Origin: Coturnix japonica | Taxonomy: Eukaryota; Chordata; Aves; Galliformes; Phasianidae | DNA: 64,000 nt | Direction: 5' to 3' | Assembly (NCBI RefSeq): GCF_001577835.2 | Contig: NC_029520.1 | Location: 51,891,483 to 51,955,482, forward strand | Part shown: piece by piece, positions 23,844-36,479 of the stretch | Position numbering within the stretch: the stretch's first letter is position 1 | How the letters are laid out: every line of letters starts with the position of its first letter | Program-made: the position numbers and the translations under genes | Notes under the pieces: model-generated | What the model saw: the letters and a program-made list of their open reading frames with translations, nothing else | Told to the model about the DNA's origin: nothing | The model's database searches: none

Positions 23844-24141
23844 ATCACAGAACCACAGAATGGCCTGGGTTGGAAGGGACCTCAAGGATCACGAAGCTCA
23901 CCCCCCACCACGAGGCAGGGCCACCAACCTCCACATTAATACCAGCCCAGGCTGCCCAAGGCCTCATTCAACCTGGCCTTGAACACCTCTCCAGGGATGG
24001 ACGGGAGGATCCACAGCTCTCTGGTGTTCCAGCACCTCACCACTCTCACAGTAAAGAACTTCCCCCTGACATCCAACCTAAGTCTTCCCTCCTTCAACTT
24101 AAAACCACTTCCCCTTGTCCTGCCATTATCTACCCTTCAAC
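23844..24141 (-). mobile_element. CR1 LINE 3' fragment, group a
   Basis: About 298 bases: 'ggcctgggttggaagggacc', 'accaacctccacattaatac', 'gtaaagaacttccccctgac', 'ccacttccccttgtcctgcc'. It is close in sequence to the group a copy at 11902-12490 but inverted. Both derive from the same subfamily. Confidence 0.95.
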
Positions 24142-25429
24142 ATAACTGTTTCCTTTCAAAATCAATACGTAAGGTGAGTTGAAAATTTATGATTTGTCAC
24201 CTCTGCCATGCAGTGTGACCAAATATCTGTAGTGCTTTGAATCCAATTCCTACTGGGAGGGTTTGCATGGGCAGTGCAGAAGTAGGTAGTATTGAAAAGA
24301 CTCAGTGGCTGCAAAGCCTATTTCCATTGCATTGAACTTCTCTAAAAAGGGCCTTTCTTCTCTATTTGCCATTTCTATAGATTTTCAACAAGTAAAACTT
24401 GCTAGGCTCCCTCTGGAACATGACCTCAAGGATCAAGCTGAATACAGTTCATTTAGTTGTCTGTTTGGGAATATTTTCATGCCACTTTCTATTTATAATT
24501 TCTATGACCCTAATCTCTTATCTGATGCATATAATGTGCAATATTTATTAGGTAAGACAATATTCCCCTGGGATGAACTGGGAAAGGATGGAACATCCCC
24601 GGGCTACAGCATAACTACTTGCTTCAAGGACAACTGAAAGTGTTTTTGAAATACCACTACCAGCACAGTGAATGAAGAATATAAAACAGTGGATTTAGAG
24701 ATTGTGTCTCTCTTTGTATGGGTAAGGCTTCTGGAATCTGAATCTATATGGTGCTAGACTAATTTGTGATGTGCCTTTATCCCCAGTTTGGCCTTCTTGC
24801 AAATAATGTTATTACTATAAAGTAATAAAAAGACACAAACTTTCCATTCTACTAGTGCTATTTGGAGCTGAAAGTATTTCATATTTTGCTGACTCCTGCA
24901 ATATGCGGAGGTGAAAGTACAGGAAAAACATTGGAGAGGCAGAGGTTTGGGAGACAAGGTCAAACCAGGTTTAAGCAGTTCATGTTCTGCCTTTTTAAAG
25001 ACTCCTGTTCAGACCTCGGTAATGTACAAACCTCAGTTTGCTGAACGCATTTTCTGCCGACTCTTTTGTAGACAATTCTGTGTGTCACAAAGCCATTGAT
25101 CTTGGGTATTCTTTACTCGGCAAATTCCTGAGATTGCTACCTCAACAGTGAAGTTAATTAGGATTGAGTTATCAGTAGACGTGGTGACCTTGGAGTGTCT
25201 CTGAGCACTAAAGCCAGGAATAAGGAAGCGCAGAGCGTACTGCGTAATCACAGCTCTGCCTGGTGCTAACATTTACCCAACAGCGGTCGCATAACTGGTA
25301 CTTTGGGAGGAAAAAGCAGGATGCTTTTGAGGTTAGTTCTCTTCTTACATTTCTTTGCAGCAAAGGATAATTATGACATATATTCAACGCACATCCTGTG
25401 TGTACAACACTACCTAGTCCTTAAAATTT
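24142..25429. other. Unique spacer
   Basis: The plus frame 24305-24637 (110 codons) has no recognised domain. The rest is AT-rich without repeats. Confidence 0.5.
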
Positions 25430-25543
25430 ACAGTTCCAGTTCCAACGCCCTGCTATGTGCAGGGTCACCAACCAGCAGACCAGGCTGCCCAGAGCCACAT
25501 CCAGCCTGGCCTTGAATGCCTGCAGGGATGGGGCATCCACAGG
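25430..25543 (-). mobile_element. CR1 LINE internal fragment, group b
   Basis: 'ccctgctatgtgcagggtc', 'gccacatccagcctggcctt' and 'ctgcagggatggggcatcc' are nearly identical to the 19398 copy, but the terminal octamers at the left and the ORF2 part at the right are both missing. Low divergence with loss at both ends suggests a deletion after a fairly recent insertion. Confidence 0.93.
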
Positions 25544-26989
25544 GCAGGAAGGAGAGGGACAGGGAAGGCTTGTGCCACATTACTGGCTTTGGAAGAGAAA
25601 GCTGGGCTGAGAAGCACTGGCCAGAAACACTCATCTGAAGTCACCCTGAGCACCAAGCCCTGCATTACTCCCTGGTGCTTTCTGCTGTACGTTGAGCAGC
25701 TGCTCATGTTCACTCTTACAAATAACATGGCTTCTAAAAGGAGAACAGATAAAGAGAAGGAAAATATGTCTTATGTATACCCTAACTGTAGATGTTTTTG
25801 TATAATTTGGTAGGTTATCCTATGCAAAGTAATCAGCTGGTGCAAGAAGTAAACAAAAACTCCCCTAAATCTCACTAATGATACAAGGATATTTCTGGTG
25901 TGCCTCAATTCTGAGATGAAATGCCTGTGGGAAGGGAGTGTTAAGGTAAAAGCCTTGCAAGAGAAAAATCCTTCTGGGAGACGATGCTGCTTCTCTGTAG
26001 GAAACAACTTGCAGCAAAGTGGTTTTTAGTGAAATGTTTCTCTTGGTTGCCTGAAGGGGGATCTTTGTGAAATGCAGTTCCTTTTTGGTTTCTTGGGGAC
26101 TTTACAGGGCACATTTTCAGGGACTTTGAGTGATTAGGGAGTCTGCATCTATAGCTGCCCTTCGAAAAGAATTGTATCATCAAAGTGATGCAGGAATGCA
26201 GAGGGATGACCGTGCTATTGGCTAATACATAAAACCACAGTGCCATCCAATCACCACACACAGGCAAACAAGAGTGGCAGTTCATTTTACATTTTATGCA
26301 ATAATTTGGCAACCCCAATGCCTCATTTATTCATAATCCTCCTCAGCCTGGGCCTTGCCAGGGGTAGTACTAATCAATATATGCATTATGGCACAAGGTC
26401 TTCACAAAGAGAATTGTTTGGGAAATTATCAAATAAAATCAGTCAGTCTGTTCCTTTCTGTTTTTTTATATGCATGCACTGCCTTCTATCTTATATGTCT
26501 TCTTAGACATCTGCTGAGGGAAGAAAAAAAACCTGCTGGATTATTAATTCAGAAGCATTCTTCAGGGAAAAAAAATAAAAAAAAAAAAAAATGAAAAAGA
26601 AGAAGCAGCAGCAAAATAAAATTGAAGCATATCCAGGATGCTTTGGCACAACTCCCAAGCTCTCATTCCACTTCTAGCTGATGATAGGATGCCACTTAGC
26701 TGAAATGATTAATCAGTGGCAAAAGGGCTCTTACCACCTAACCCTCCATCCAGACTCTGCAGCCTACACGCAAGAGTTTGCTCAGCCTGTGAACCTCATC
26801 CTCCCCTCTCTGCCAGCAGATGAGGGCACCTGATTGTTGACCATATGGGTCTCATTTCTTCTTCCACATACACAGTGCAGTGTTGAACCCAGTGGACCAG
26901 GCCTACGTGGTAAGATCTCATTGTTCCTCCTAAGTAGTAAATAACACATAATAGTGACCTCCTGGTGATGCCAGAGCAGTGCAAAGTCT
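25544..26989. other. Unique spacer
   Basis: Only an A-rich tract (26568-26631) stands out. No recognised gene. Confidence 0.55.
26568..26631. repeat. A-rich / GAA-rich low-complexity tract
   Basis: A8TA15 passes into GAAAAAGAAGAAGCAGCAGC and ends in AAAATAAAATT. This is slippage-prone simple sequence. Confidence 0.75.
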
Positions 26990-27158
26990 TTAGATTCTGA
27001 AGGAAGAAGTTCCTCCTGACTCCAAAACCCAGCCACCAGTCATTTCCAAAGCTGCACTGGGCAGCCTGATCTGGTAGGGAACAACAAACCCACAGCAGGG
27101 CTTGGGGCTGGATGGTCTTTAAGGTCCCTTCCAGCACGAGCATTCTGTGATCCTATGG
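26990..27158 (+). mobile_element. CR1 LINE 3' fragment, group d, diverged
   Basis: The last 105 bases are clear: 'ctgggcagcctgatctggta', 'ctggatggtctttaaggtcc' and a decayed tail 'attctgtgatcctatgg'. The left 60 bases ('aggaagaagttcctcctgac') fit the family only loosely. Confidence 0.85.
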
Positions 27159-28219
27159 AAGAGGAGCAAGGGTAACAAAGTCAAAGCCCCAGTACATAGC
27201 TGTGTTATAGTGGGAGGTGAGAGGATTGCAGCTAACAGCACAACCATGGGATGGGAAGATGCAGGTTGTTTTTGCTACACTCCACCTCTTTTACATTGCA
27301 GAAAAGCTCTGGCAGAGGCAGCCTGAGCAACTCCAAGCAGGTGGGGAAAGCCATGCTGTCAACTGCAGCAAATACACCAAACCATGTGTGGGGGTTAAAA
27401 GCAAGTTCTTTCCCACCTTTCCTCTCTGCTCTAAATGAGTTATAAGCATGAACGCTCACTGACTGTCAAATTTGCTGCGTTTTGCTGTTCATCATCTCAG
27501 AACAAAAATACATAAGCCCAGCTCAAGAATGAATGAATTCAGCCCACAGATTTATCAATTAGTTTTCTAGTCACTATCCAGGTGCAGTTACTGTTAGCAG
27601 CTGAGTGACAGACAAAGCTGTCTCTGTCCATAAGAGTCTGAAATGTAATCCATAATAACTATTGTATTTCCTCTTCCACTCCATTTCAAATGTGACGACC
27701 AGGATCTGCACCTTCTGCTCAGCAGGACTCCCATGTGCACGTTAAGCACAGTTTGTTATCCCCCTCAGCTGATCACAGCGAGCTGCTTTACACCAAACCC
27801 CGCTGAGCGCCGTGTTATCACTTTGTCCTGCGCCTTTCATTTATGCACTCACTATTCTAGGAAGGTAAATATTTAGCATTCAGTCTGTGAAGAAAATTCT
27901 CTGTTTATGTCATCGGACAAGAAGGAGGTCTTTGCTTGTGCAGGGTTGTTATTAAACAGTTCAGAGCAGTCGCTGGAGTCCTTTGCATAGGTCTTGTTAA
28001 CACACTTGAGGTACATTTTCAGTTGAGTTCTTCTAAGCAATTTATTTTTTAAACTCAGCAGTGAATCTTTCAAGAGTGACTCATGTTTATGATTTCCAGC
28101 AGGATGACTCTGCAACCAACATGATATTAAGAGCTCCTAAAAGAGTTGCCATACTAGGCATAAAAAGGGTGATAACACCATTGTTGGATGGCCTTTGCAA
28201 TATCTCTCTACAGCATATG
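27159..28219. other. Unique spacer
   Basis: Overlapping open frames on both strands near 27217-27459 look like chance. Nothing else recognised. Confidence 0.5.
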
Positions 28220-28348
28220 AGAATCATACGACTGTAGAATGGCTTAGGTTGGAAGAGACCTTAAAGATCATTGAGTTCCAACCCCCATGCCATGGGCAGG
28301 GCTGTCACCCACCTGATCAGGCTGTGCAGGGCCCCATCTAACCTGAGG
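28220..28348 (-). mobile_element. CR1 LINE 3' fragment, group d
   Basis: 'gaatggcttaggttggaaga', 'ccatgccatgggcagggctg' and 'cacccacctgatcaggctg'. Truncated at the right near 'ctaacctgaggt'. Confidence 0.93.
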
Positions 28349-28839
28349 TAGGCAGAGTGAGTTCCCAGGTGAGGGCTCTCTTCCTGAGAAAGATAGTTCT
28401 CTGTGTATGGACAGATTTGAGTGTGCGAGCAGTTTTGTTGCTGGCTCTGCCCTAACCCCTAATGAGCATCAGAAATTTTTTGAGGAGTGCAGATGGACAT
28501 GGAATGCTATCACGATGCAGAGAGGTTTTTGTGATAATTTTCATCTTGTGTCCTTAGCAGTGCCTATATCCTCACCTTGTCTGCTAAGCTATACATTTTA
28601 GGCATTTCATTGCCACTCCAATAAATTAAGCAAGCTGATTTACAAATCTGTTCTGACCTTGCATGCAAACTAGCACAGTGGTAGTAGGGCTCTTGCAAAT
28701 AAGGCCACTGAAGGCTTCACTGTCTTTCCAAGATAGATGTTTTTTGAACTTAATTTCTGCCAGCACCTGACACTCATTGCCAAAACACAATTGGACATGC
28801 TCATGCCCAAGAAGCCCTTTAGGGTTAAGCAAAAATCTG
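28349..28839. other. Unique spacer
   Basis: Nothing recognised. Confidence 0.5.
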
Positions 28840-28995
28840 CACCACATGAGGTACAGAATGGGCATTAGGAAAAAATTATTTACTATAAGAGTGTTTGGAT
28901 ATTGGAACAGGCTTCCAAAAGAGGTGGTTGGTGTTCCATGGCTGTCAGAATTCAGGAGGCACTTGGACAACATCCTCAGTGATGTGCTTCAAATT
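28840..28995 (+). mobile_element. CR1-type LINE ORF2 C-terminal fragment without tail
   Basis: The plus frame reads the CR1 C-terminal signature (FGYWNRLPKEVVGVPWL) followed by a helix-like EFRRHLDNILSDV, then leaves the family. DNA similarity to the other copies is low while the protein signature is kept. It is an old copy or a different CR1 lineage. The terminal octamers are absent. The surrounding open frame runs 28777-29094. Confidence 0.75.
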
Positions 28996-31071
28996 TTGGT
29001 CATGAATGAAATCACTAAGTTTCATTTATCACAGAAAAGATTTAAAATATTTGTTCAAAAGGACAAATTGCATTTAGTTTCAATAAACCATTGATAACTT
29101 TTAAATCTCTATAATTAGTTAAAGGTTAATTTAAGAATGTGCTCTAAGAAAGAAGAGCCTCTCGTAACAAAAGGGGTTTGTGCAATAGCTGTTACTGCAC
29201 TACAGGATAAATTAGCTAATGAGAAAATAATGTTTTATATTGATCCTTCTCTACAATCTTCTACACGTTCCTGAGAAGAAATCTGAATTGCGCAGACTCA
29301 CCTCATCCATTATTGTGTGTGAAAACACAGAGAGAAGTCTAAACTCATTAAAACCAATAGGTGCTTAATTGGTACCATTACTGGAGTCCTTGCTTTTCAC
29401 TAGAAACTAGCCCAGCTTTCCCAGATAATTCAAATACCAGCAGAGGAAAAAAAAAAAATCTTTCTTATTTGTTGTATATCAAAACATCACATTCTCCCAT
29501 TGAGCTCCAGGTCAATTGGCATCTTTTGTACTGTTTGTTCCATTCCAGTTTTCCTTTGTAACTCCAAATGTAGAAGAATGGCTGGCAGTGTTGGAAGGGC
29601 TGCTCTAAGAGCTCCCTTTGAAAAAGCAGTTTGCTGATTTTTTAATTTTTTTCCTGAACTCTTGGAAACTCTTTTTCTCTCCAATTCCACTCTCAAACCA
29701 CATTTATTTTTCTTTTAGATATGTGACACGATTCCATGCAATGGACTTTGATGAAGAGAGGCTTTCTGACTCCCATATGTTTCGCTGGAGATCTTCTAGG
29801 CAGCTCAGGAGTTGGCTTGATGATCCTTATGGGTCACTTCCAACTCAGTCCCTCTTCCAGTGAGCAGATATGGCTGCATCAGGCCTTGAGTCATCCTGTT
29901 CAAGGGCGTTGTAAAAAGTTCATCAGCCTGATCATATTTTCTCAAGTTTGTTCTTCATCCCCATTTCATTTATAATACACTGCAATACACTGAATCAGAG
30001 TCTCAAAAGGGAGAACAACCTAAGTAGGCATAGCACAGGGAATGCAGCTCTTGCAGCCATGAGCACCATGGCCAGTCTGTCTGTCCATCCTTCTCTCCTG
30101 CTTGCTTGCTTTCTCCCAAGCAGTAAAACCCCATGGCAGAAGCAAAGCAATGTCTGTTCCATTCACAAAGCAGTGAATGACCCTGATTCTCTCTGATTTA
30201 TGTAGAAACTCTTTATTCCACCTGGCTCTTCATCCAGAAATGTTGGCTCTATCTCTCAGATTATAATAAGGATTTATTTTTAAATCATATCTATTTTTAC
30301 CCTGCAGGACATGGCTATAATCTCTCCCAGTTTTGTCTTCTGTGTTCAGGGTAGTAATGGGAAAAGACTTCCAGGATTCTATAGCTAAACTGGTTTGTTG
30401 GTTTTATTTTAGCAAATTATTTACTGAGATGCTTCAATGAGATTTGCTTTCTAACTTCATTCTTGCTGCCTCCTTCACGCCCTTCCTCTGCCATCTGTGC
30501 TTCTCCCTCCATGCTCTGTGTGGGCTGCTCCATCTTGTCACTGAGCAACTGTTGTTGTGTCTTTTGTGCCAGCTTTTCTTACCTTTCTGGGGCAGTAGTT
30601 GATGATATATTGCTGAACCTCAAGCAGAGGCTTTCTGCCTTCTCTCCATGAATACCTGCTTCAGAGAGCTTTGGTTATGGGGGGGAATGTGTATGTTTCC
30701 TCACAATCTGTGCAAGAAAAAGGCTGAAATTCACTTCTGAGAAACAAGGCTTTACCAAACGTTTGCATCACAGAAGGCTTCCAGTGCAATTTTGTGTTTA
30801 AGTCAAAGATATCAATGCACAAATCTGAGTTAGTAACCCCATTAGCATCCATAACATCACTCCTCCCACGCATTTATACTTTCCACAGGGCATCCAGTTT
30901 CCATCCTTCATCTTCTTGGACCACACTGTATTTCAGCTGACTGTGACTGTAAAGGAGGCATTTTCTCTTCTATGCTGTAATCCAACATGGGAGATGTGCT
31001 CTTGTCACAAATACCATACACCCCCAGAGCTGCCATTTATCACGCATGATGGAATGTTTTAACAAACATCT
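28996..31071. other. Unique spacer
   Basis: AT-rich, with an A12 run near 29449. A weak CR1-tail-like patch at 29808-29863 is listed separately. No gene recognised. Confidence 0.5.
29808..29863 (+). mobile_element. Possible decayed CR1 tail
   Basis: 'gttggcttgatgatccttat' and 'gtcacttccaactcag' resemble the last 50 bases of CR1 without the octamers. Weak. Confidence 0.3.
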
Positions 31072-31155
31072 ATAGAATCATTAAAGTTGGAGAAAACTGC
31101 TAGGGTTGTGTACTCCATCAACCTATCCCCATTGTGCCCACCAACCATGTCTCCA
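31072..31155 (-). mobile_element. CR1 LINE 3' fragment, group c, diverged
   Basis: 'tagaatcattaaagttggag', 'caacctatccccattgtgcc' and 'ccaaccatgtctcc' keep the order of the 44736 copy. About 84 bases. Confidence 0.75.
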
Positions 31156-31351
31156 TGTTTCAGAAAAGCATGGGTACCATGGTTTTCTTGGAACACAACA
31201 CCTAGATATATTTCTTCTTTTTACTTGTCTTGCTCTTATTCACAGGCATGTGGGTATTTGTTTAACAGATAAGCTCCATGCTTCATCTCAGCCTTTCTTC
31301 TGTTCCCAGGTTCAAAGTATGTATCACTCTCACTGTCTCTGCTGGGGTTAT

Positions 31352-31400
31352 TCATAGAGTATCCTGAGTTGGAAAGGGCCAGAAGGGATCACTGATACCT
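31352..31400 (-). mobile_element. CR1 LINE terminal scrap, group e
   Basis: 'tcatagagtatcctgagttg' and 'gaaagggccagaagggatca' match the start of the 49019 copy as read on the plus strand. Fifty bases only. Confidence 0.55.
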
Positions 31401-31960
31401 CAGTTCTCTTTATATAAAACCCCATTCTGTATACTTGATTTCTCCCTACAAGAAAATGGAACAGGCTCCTGTTTTAGCACTGCTGCTTCCTTCTGCAGTG
31501 ACAGCTTCCTGCTGGTGACATCTTCCCCATCCACTGGCCTTGGGCCAGCCTGCTGACAAGGCTCACTGCTGAGGAATCAACTCAATCTTGCTGTGGCCAG
31601 CACATGTTTGCAAATCCCTTTAAATGAGTCAACTTACTGTGCCATCTCAGCAGCCATGGTTCACTGCACCTGCCCGCAAGATGAGGCCTCGTTAACCCTT
31701 GTGCTGTAGAAGATCTGATAAGATGTTCTCTTTGCAAAGATGAAATACATGATTACTTTCTTTTAATAAGCCTGGATAGTCCTGACATTCTTAATCTTCC
31801 AGGACTGGGCTTTGCAAAGCTTCACACCATTCCTTTAGATAATGTCCACAATCAATGTTGGACTCTTCTATTTGCCCTTCCCTTTAGCTACATGTAATCA
31901 GTCACAGAAGTAGCTAAGCTAGGATCAAAATAAGGTTTTCTGGAATTATTTTCATTCTAA
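31401..31960. other. Unique spacer
   Basis: Nothing recognised. Confidence 0.5.
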
Positions 31961-32054
31961 AACATGGGATGTGGCTTAGTGGGTGTGACAGTGATGGGCT
32001 GGCAGTTGGACTAGATGATCTTAATGATCTTTTCCAACCTTAATGATTCTGTGA
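31961..32054 (+). mobile_element. CR1 LINE 3' tail, group c
   Basis: 'gggatgtggcttagtgggtg', 'gttggactagatgatcttaa' and 'ttccaaccttaatgattctg' are near-consensus for this group. Confidence 0.92.
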
Positions 32055-34142
32055 CAGTAGTTGTGAACCACAAATTGGTTGACAGATCATAGTCAGGTTG
32101 ACCTTTTCTTAACAGAAGGATTGCATTCTTGCCATTTATATCCCTCTTCTCCTTGCTGCATGCTATCAGAAGTGTTCTGCTTACTTTTCCAGATGTGTAT
32201 GATTCTTTTCTGTTTTCACTGCAGTGTATGTTAATTGAGAGTATTGCAATTAAGTGATACTGCAGCTGATAAGGGATAACAGAATAAAGGTTATCTCTTC
32301 CTGCGCAGTTACGGTAAGAGAAAAGAAATTAACAGACGTACAAAATCTGGGCCTTATCTCACACTAGAATAACAGAGAATTGGAGATTTCACACACAACA
32401 GCGAATACCTAAACACATAATCCACAATCATCATAATATCTTATCTTTCTCAAGTGTTGTTTGGAAATCAAAAACTGCCATGAAAAGCAATTCTTGTTCA
32501 CATGCTAAAAACCTTCGAGATACATTACCTAAGACATAGAAACAAAATGCAGAAGTAGAGGGCTAATTGCTATTGCCAATATGGTCATTTTGTGTGGAGG
32601 GATTTGTGAATCTTAATAATGAAGAGGCTTTTACACTAGTAGATAGTAGCCATTTTTCTGCTATTTAGGGTAAAGACTTATGTTGTTATTATTTTGTACC
32701 GTAATGATGAATTACTGGTCAGCAAGTACTGGCTGTGGTGCCTCTTGCAGGACAGTCCCACACTGGGGTCACTTCCCATGAAGTGGGAATTAGTTTTCAG
32801 CTAAAACAGCCATGTCCTCCTTCTCCACCATACTTAGCATAGTTGGATATAATCACCAGGGACTACTTGCACAAAATTCTCTGAACATACTCTTGCATTC
32901 ATCTTTATCCATAAACCCAAATTATCTTCGGTACTGCAATGCCCAGAGTCTAACACGTAACCCCTAGAAAGAAGAAAGATGTGTAGGAAAAGCTGGCAAT
33001 ACTGCCAGGCCCCCTGTATTTTGCAAGCTCTTTTCAAATAATATCGACCTTTCATTTTTCCCATTCTTCTTCCAACTTGTCCAAAAAGGTCAAGGCAGGA
33101 TGGAGAACCCAACAAACTGAATGAAGCTAATTTCATCTGTAAAATAAATTAAAATCTATTTTGGTGATCCGATTTCACCGTACTGTTTGTGTAGAATTCA
33201 GATTCAATACAAATCATATCCACATCCAGTGCAATCCCAATTCACTATAACTGATGGCCCAAAGGAAATCCATTAAGATACAACAAGCAATCTATTTAGA
33301 GTTGGATTCTGGTCAGAATGTCAAGCTAACTGCAGAAAATGGATAGGTGAAATGAAAAAGAGGGTTGTAGGCAAACATTTATCCCCAAATAAGCAATGTT
33401 TGGACCTATGTATTGATTGGAATTGCCAATGGTTTAAATATCTCACAAATATGTTTAGAAGAGTAATGGAAAGCAAGAAGGTTGCTATCAAGAGCTATCT
33501 GAAGGCAAATGGAAAATGTAATGGAGATGTTGATTATCTATTAGTATCCTAAAACAGTGCTTAGGTATGCAAGACAGGAAAAGAGTCTGAATGGGAATCT
33601 CAAGCCACTAGAGTCAACCACTGTCGATATAGGTCAGTGCTGGAATTGCTTCTGGTAGCTGTGCACAGCACTTCAGGAATATGCTCAGGTGAAGGTAAGA
33701 TGCACAGATCATTTTTGGCATACATACTTGAATTCAAAAACTAAAATCCATTTAAATCATGATTTAGGAAACTGTGACCTCAGTCTCAGCCACGATTCAT
33801 GAGGATCCTACTGGGAGGAAACTCTACACAAGGACAGAGATGCAACTCCTTCATCACAGCCACTATCACTCTACAGGAACAGTTGTAGCAAAGTTTTGAC
33901 ATCGCCTTCTATCTTCTAGTGTAGAGCAAGAGGGGAAGCAAAGGACCAAAAGGTGCTTTAAGTGCACATCCCAAAAACAGACATTGGGTTTGAACTGGTC
34001 ATGCTCTACGTGTAAGAGGTTTGTGTTTGCTGTTCTCCATGCCCATTATTTTCCAAACATGCTTTTGGTCTAAAATCAGCAACTTCCAGGTTTTTCATTT
34101 AGGTTGCAAAATTTCATTAGGAGAGCGTGGTAGAAACACTAA
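32055..34142. other. Unique AT-rich spacer
   Basis: 2.1 kb with no repeat or gene recognised. Confidence 0.55.
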
Positions 34143-34345
34143 GTCACAGCCTGAAGCAGTGATTGAGCACCTGGTGAGAATGCAGGGCCAGCCCAGGGGA
34201 GCTCAGGTGCATGCAATGTACCTGAGTGACCAGAAGGGGTGGAGCCAGGATCCACCCCTTCCCAGATCTCATTTAAGGGCTGGCAGTGGGATCAAGGGTA
34301 TTTTGCTGGAGATCCCTGCCTACCTGAGGCCTTCTGAAGGTAAAC
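34143..34345 (+). mobile_element. LTR-like dispersed repeat with promoter-like core (copy 1)
   Basis: This 203-base block aligns collinearly with 56013-56212. Shared landmarks: GTCACAGCCTGAA at 34143, TGATTGAGCACCTGG at 34160-34174, the Sp1/KLF-type GAAGGGGTGGAGCC at 34233-34246, AGATCTCATTTAAGGGCTG at 34264-34282 (19 identical bases, with TTTAAG as a TATA-like box) and GTAAAC at 34340-34345. GC box, TATA-like box and a downstream donor-like AAGGTAAAC fit a retroviral-type LTR (U3/R). No internal retroviral genes are recognised next to it, so a solitary LTR-type fossil is the likeliest reading. The outer ends are not resolved and the family name is unknown to me. A non-LTR promoter-bearing repeat is the alternative. 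Confidence 0.55.
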
Positions 34346-36479
34346 AGCTTTTTTCCTTTGTTTCTGTGGTTGCTGTGTTTGACCTTATCCTGGGACTCTG
34401 TTGCACTCCTGTCATTGCTATAATTTTCCATCATGTTATTGCATTCAGTTTATTGCATTGCAGGAGAGCTAATCAGCAAGTTCTATAGGGATTTGGGCTT
34501 ACAGTAGGAAGCCATTTCAGTAGTGAGGAAGAATGCCTTATTTCTGGAGTGGGAAGTTTCTGGCCTGAAGTCTTCCTTTGCAATTGGCTGCAGGGAAGTG
34601 AGCCTAGGCAGTTTTTTCCTGCAGTGTTTCTCTATCTGCTGGAGTTACTCTGAGGATAGAGTCAAACATGCTGAACAGTGCTCTTGTGGTTGCTCACCTT
34701 GTACACAAAACGTAACTGGCTGAGCAGTGGCACCTCCTGTATGGCTCTACTGGCCTCTGAGGTCAGAACCATAGATGCTAAATTCCATCCTTCTTCCTGC
34801 CAGGACCTGCTCCAGCTTTAAGGGATGAGGGGAATAATGTCCGTGAGTTCTTGAAGCGCCTTTTGATTTTTTTATTATTCTCTCAATACTTTTAAGACAG
34901 GATGTTATTCTCATCCTCTTACAGATAGGACAGAATGACTGGCACAACAATATTTGATTTCTTCTTATGCACAGGGAATGAAGCCTGTTATTCAGAGATT
35001 ATCTACTGCTAGATATCTAGTTCTCTTCCTTTGGAATAAATGTGTTAATCTTTACAGAAACCCTGAATATGATGAAATATGAGAAATTATGTGGTTGAAT
35101 AAACAATTTTTAGCATAAAAAATTTTCTTTGGCAAGAGTGGAGGGAAGCAGGGGCTCAAATGAATAAAGCCATAAGGTATAGCACTGGGATGGACAGAAA
35201 AATGTGAGAACCTCTGTGTTCAGCTCCTACAAATCAACAAAGGGGCCATCAGGTCTGTACAGATGTGCTTTTGTGCGCTACAGACTGCGGGACTTCCCTT
35301 GGGTGATTCCGCTTTGAATTACAGTACATCATTTACAGAATCATTATCTGTTCCTGATTTAAAATTTCCAGTGACAGAGGAACTGCAACATCCTCTGAGG
35401 GGCTGCTCCAGCAGTTAATTACCTTCATTATTAACTACGTTCACCTTATTTCTGGCCTAAAATTGTCTTCAGCTCTGAGCTGAATCCACTGGAATGCCTC
35501 ACACCTTCAGTGTGTGGATGAAGTTGCCCATTAGTACCTCTTGTTCCACTTGCAGAGAACCTGATTATTTTACTGTTTTTCAGTGAAGCAGTTTTAACTT
35601 AGTGAGTTTCAGCTGGAGATGAGTATTCAAGCCTCCTGCAGGGCTCTTTCTCATTTATCAATGTTGTAAATTTGCAAAGCTCAGAGCAGGATGCAGAAAG
35701 CTAGAAAAGCTTCTATGCTTGTATTTCCAGAGAGATTCTGCTGACACTATGATATTATATATAATTTTTTAAAAGTTTTCCTTCTGTGTAACTCATTTTT
35801 TTTTTCCACCCTGGAATAAAATATTGGGCTGAGTGAAGGAACTGTGACTTTCATCTGGTTTCAACAGATTGTGTTTTCACCTGGTTTAGAGAACAGAGAG
35901 ATTGAGTGCCAGGGGTTACAGGGAGTCTGGCGCTTACATCCAACATAATCCTCTGTTCCCATTGAAGTTTGGGTTGATTTGCCTGCCTTTTTGACCAGCC
36001 TTGCATTACATGGAAATGACGAAGACAGAGAGGGCAGGCAAATCCACTACATGACTGTAATGCATTGGAAAAGAATCAAGGCAAGACTTAAAAACAGTTT
36101 ACTGATTACTGTTGGGAGTCCAAAATATCTTCAGTACCTATTTGAGAGCCTGTTACCAGACCTGCAAGGTGGATTTCTACATTATTTAAAACCTCTGTCT
36201 TCAGAGGGCTAATAAATAACTAATGTCTGATGTCATCCTCCCAGGCAGCCTCGTGCCCCTTTTTATAATGGGGATCTCCCTCTCCAGAAGAGACCTCAAG
36301 TGGGAAGAAACACCTGAAACACTCTTAAATGTTTGATAACCTTCTTGCTGCAGCATGGTGCAGAGTACTGAGTTGGACTCTAAAACACTCCAGTTTAGTA
36401 GAGTGAGAAAGATAGTGTGGGGGGGAATTAAACATAGTGAGCCAAAGATCAGCTCATTTGTCAATAGACATGTATGTAC
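34346..36479. other. Unique spacer, possibly starting with more of the LTR-like repeat
   Basis: Similarity to the 56.2 kb copy becomes patchy after 34345, with some T-rich and GTCAT words in common to about 34470. The repeat may extend there. The rest holds AT-rich DNA with nothing recognised. Confidence 0.45.

Noticed and set aside
24305-24637. 110-codon plus frame with a mixed composition
   Set aside because: No domain or homologue recognised, and no splice context.
34021-34488. 155-codon plus frame over the LTR-like repeat
   Set aside because: It crosses the promoter-like block and the first part lies outside the repeat. Not a recognised retroviral or host protein.
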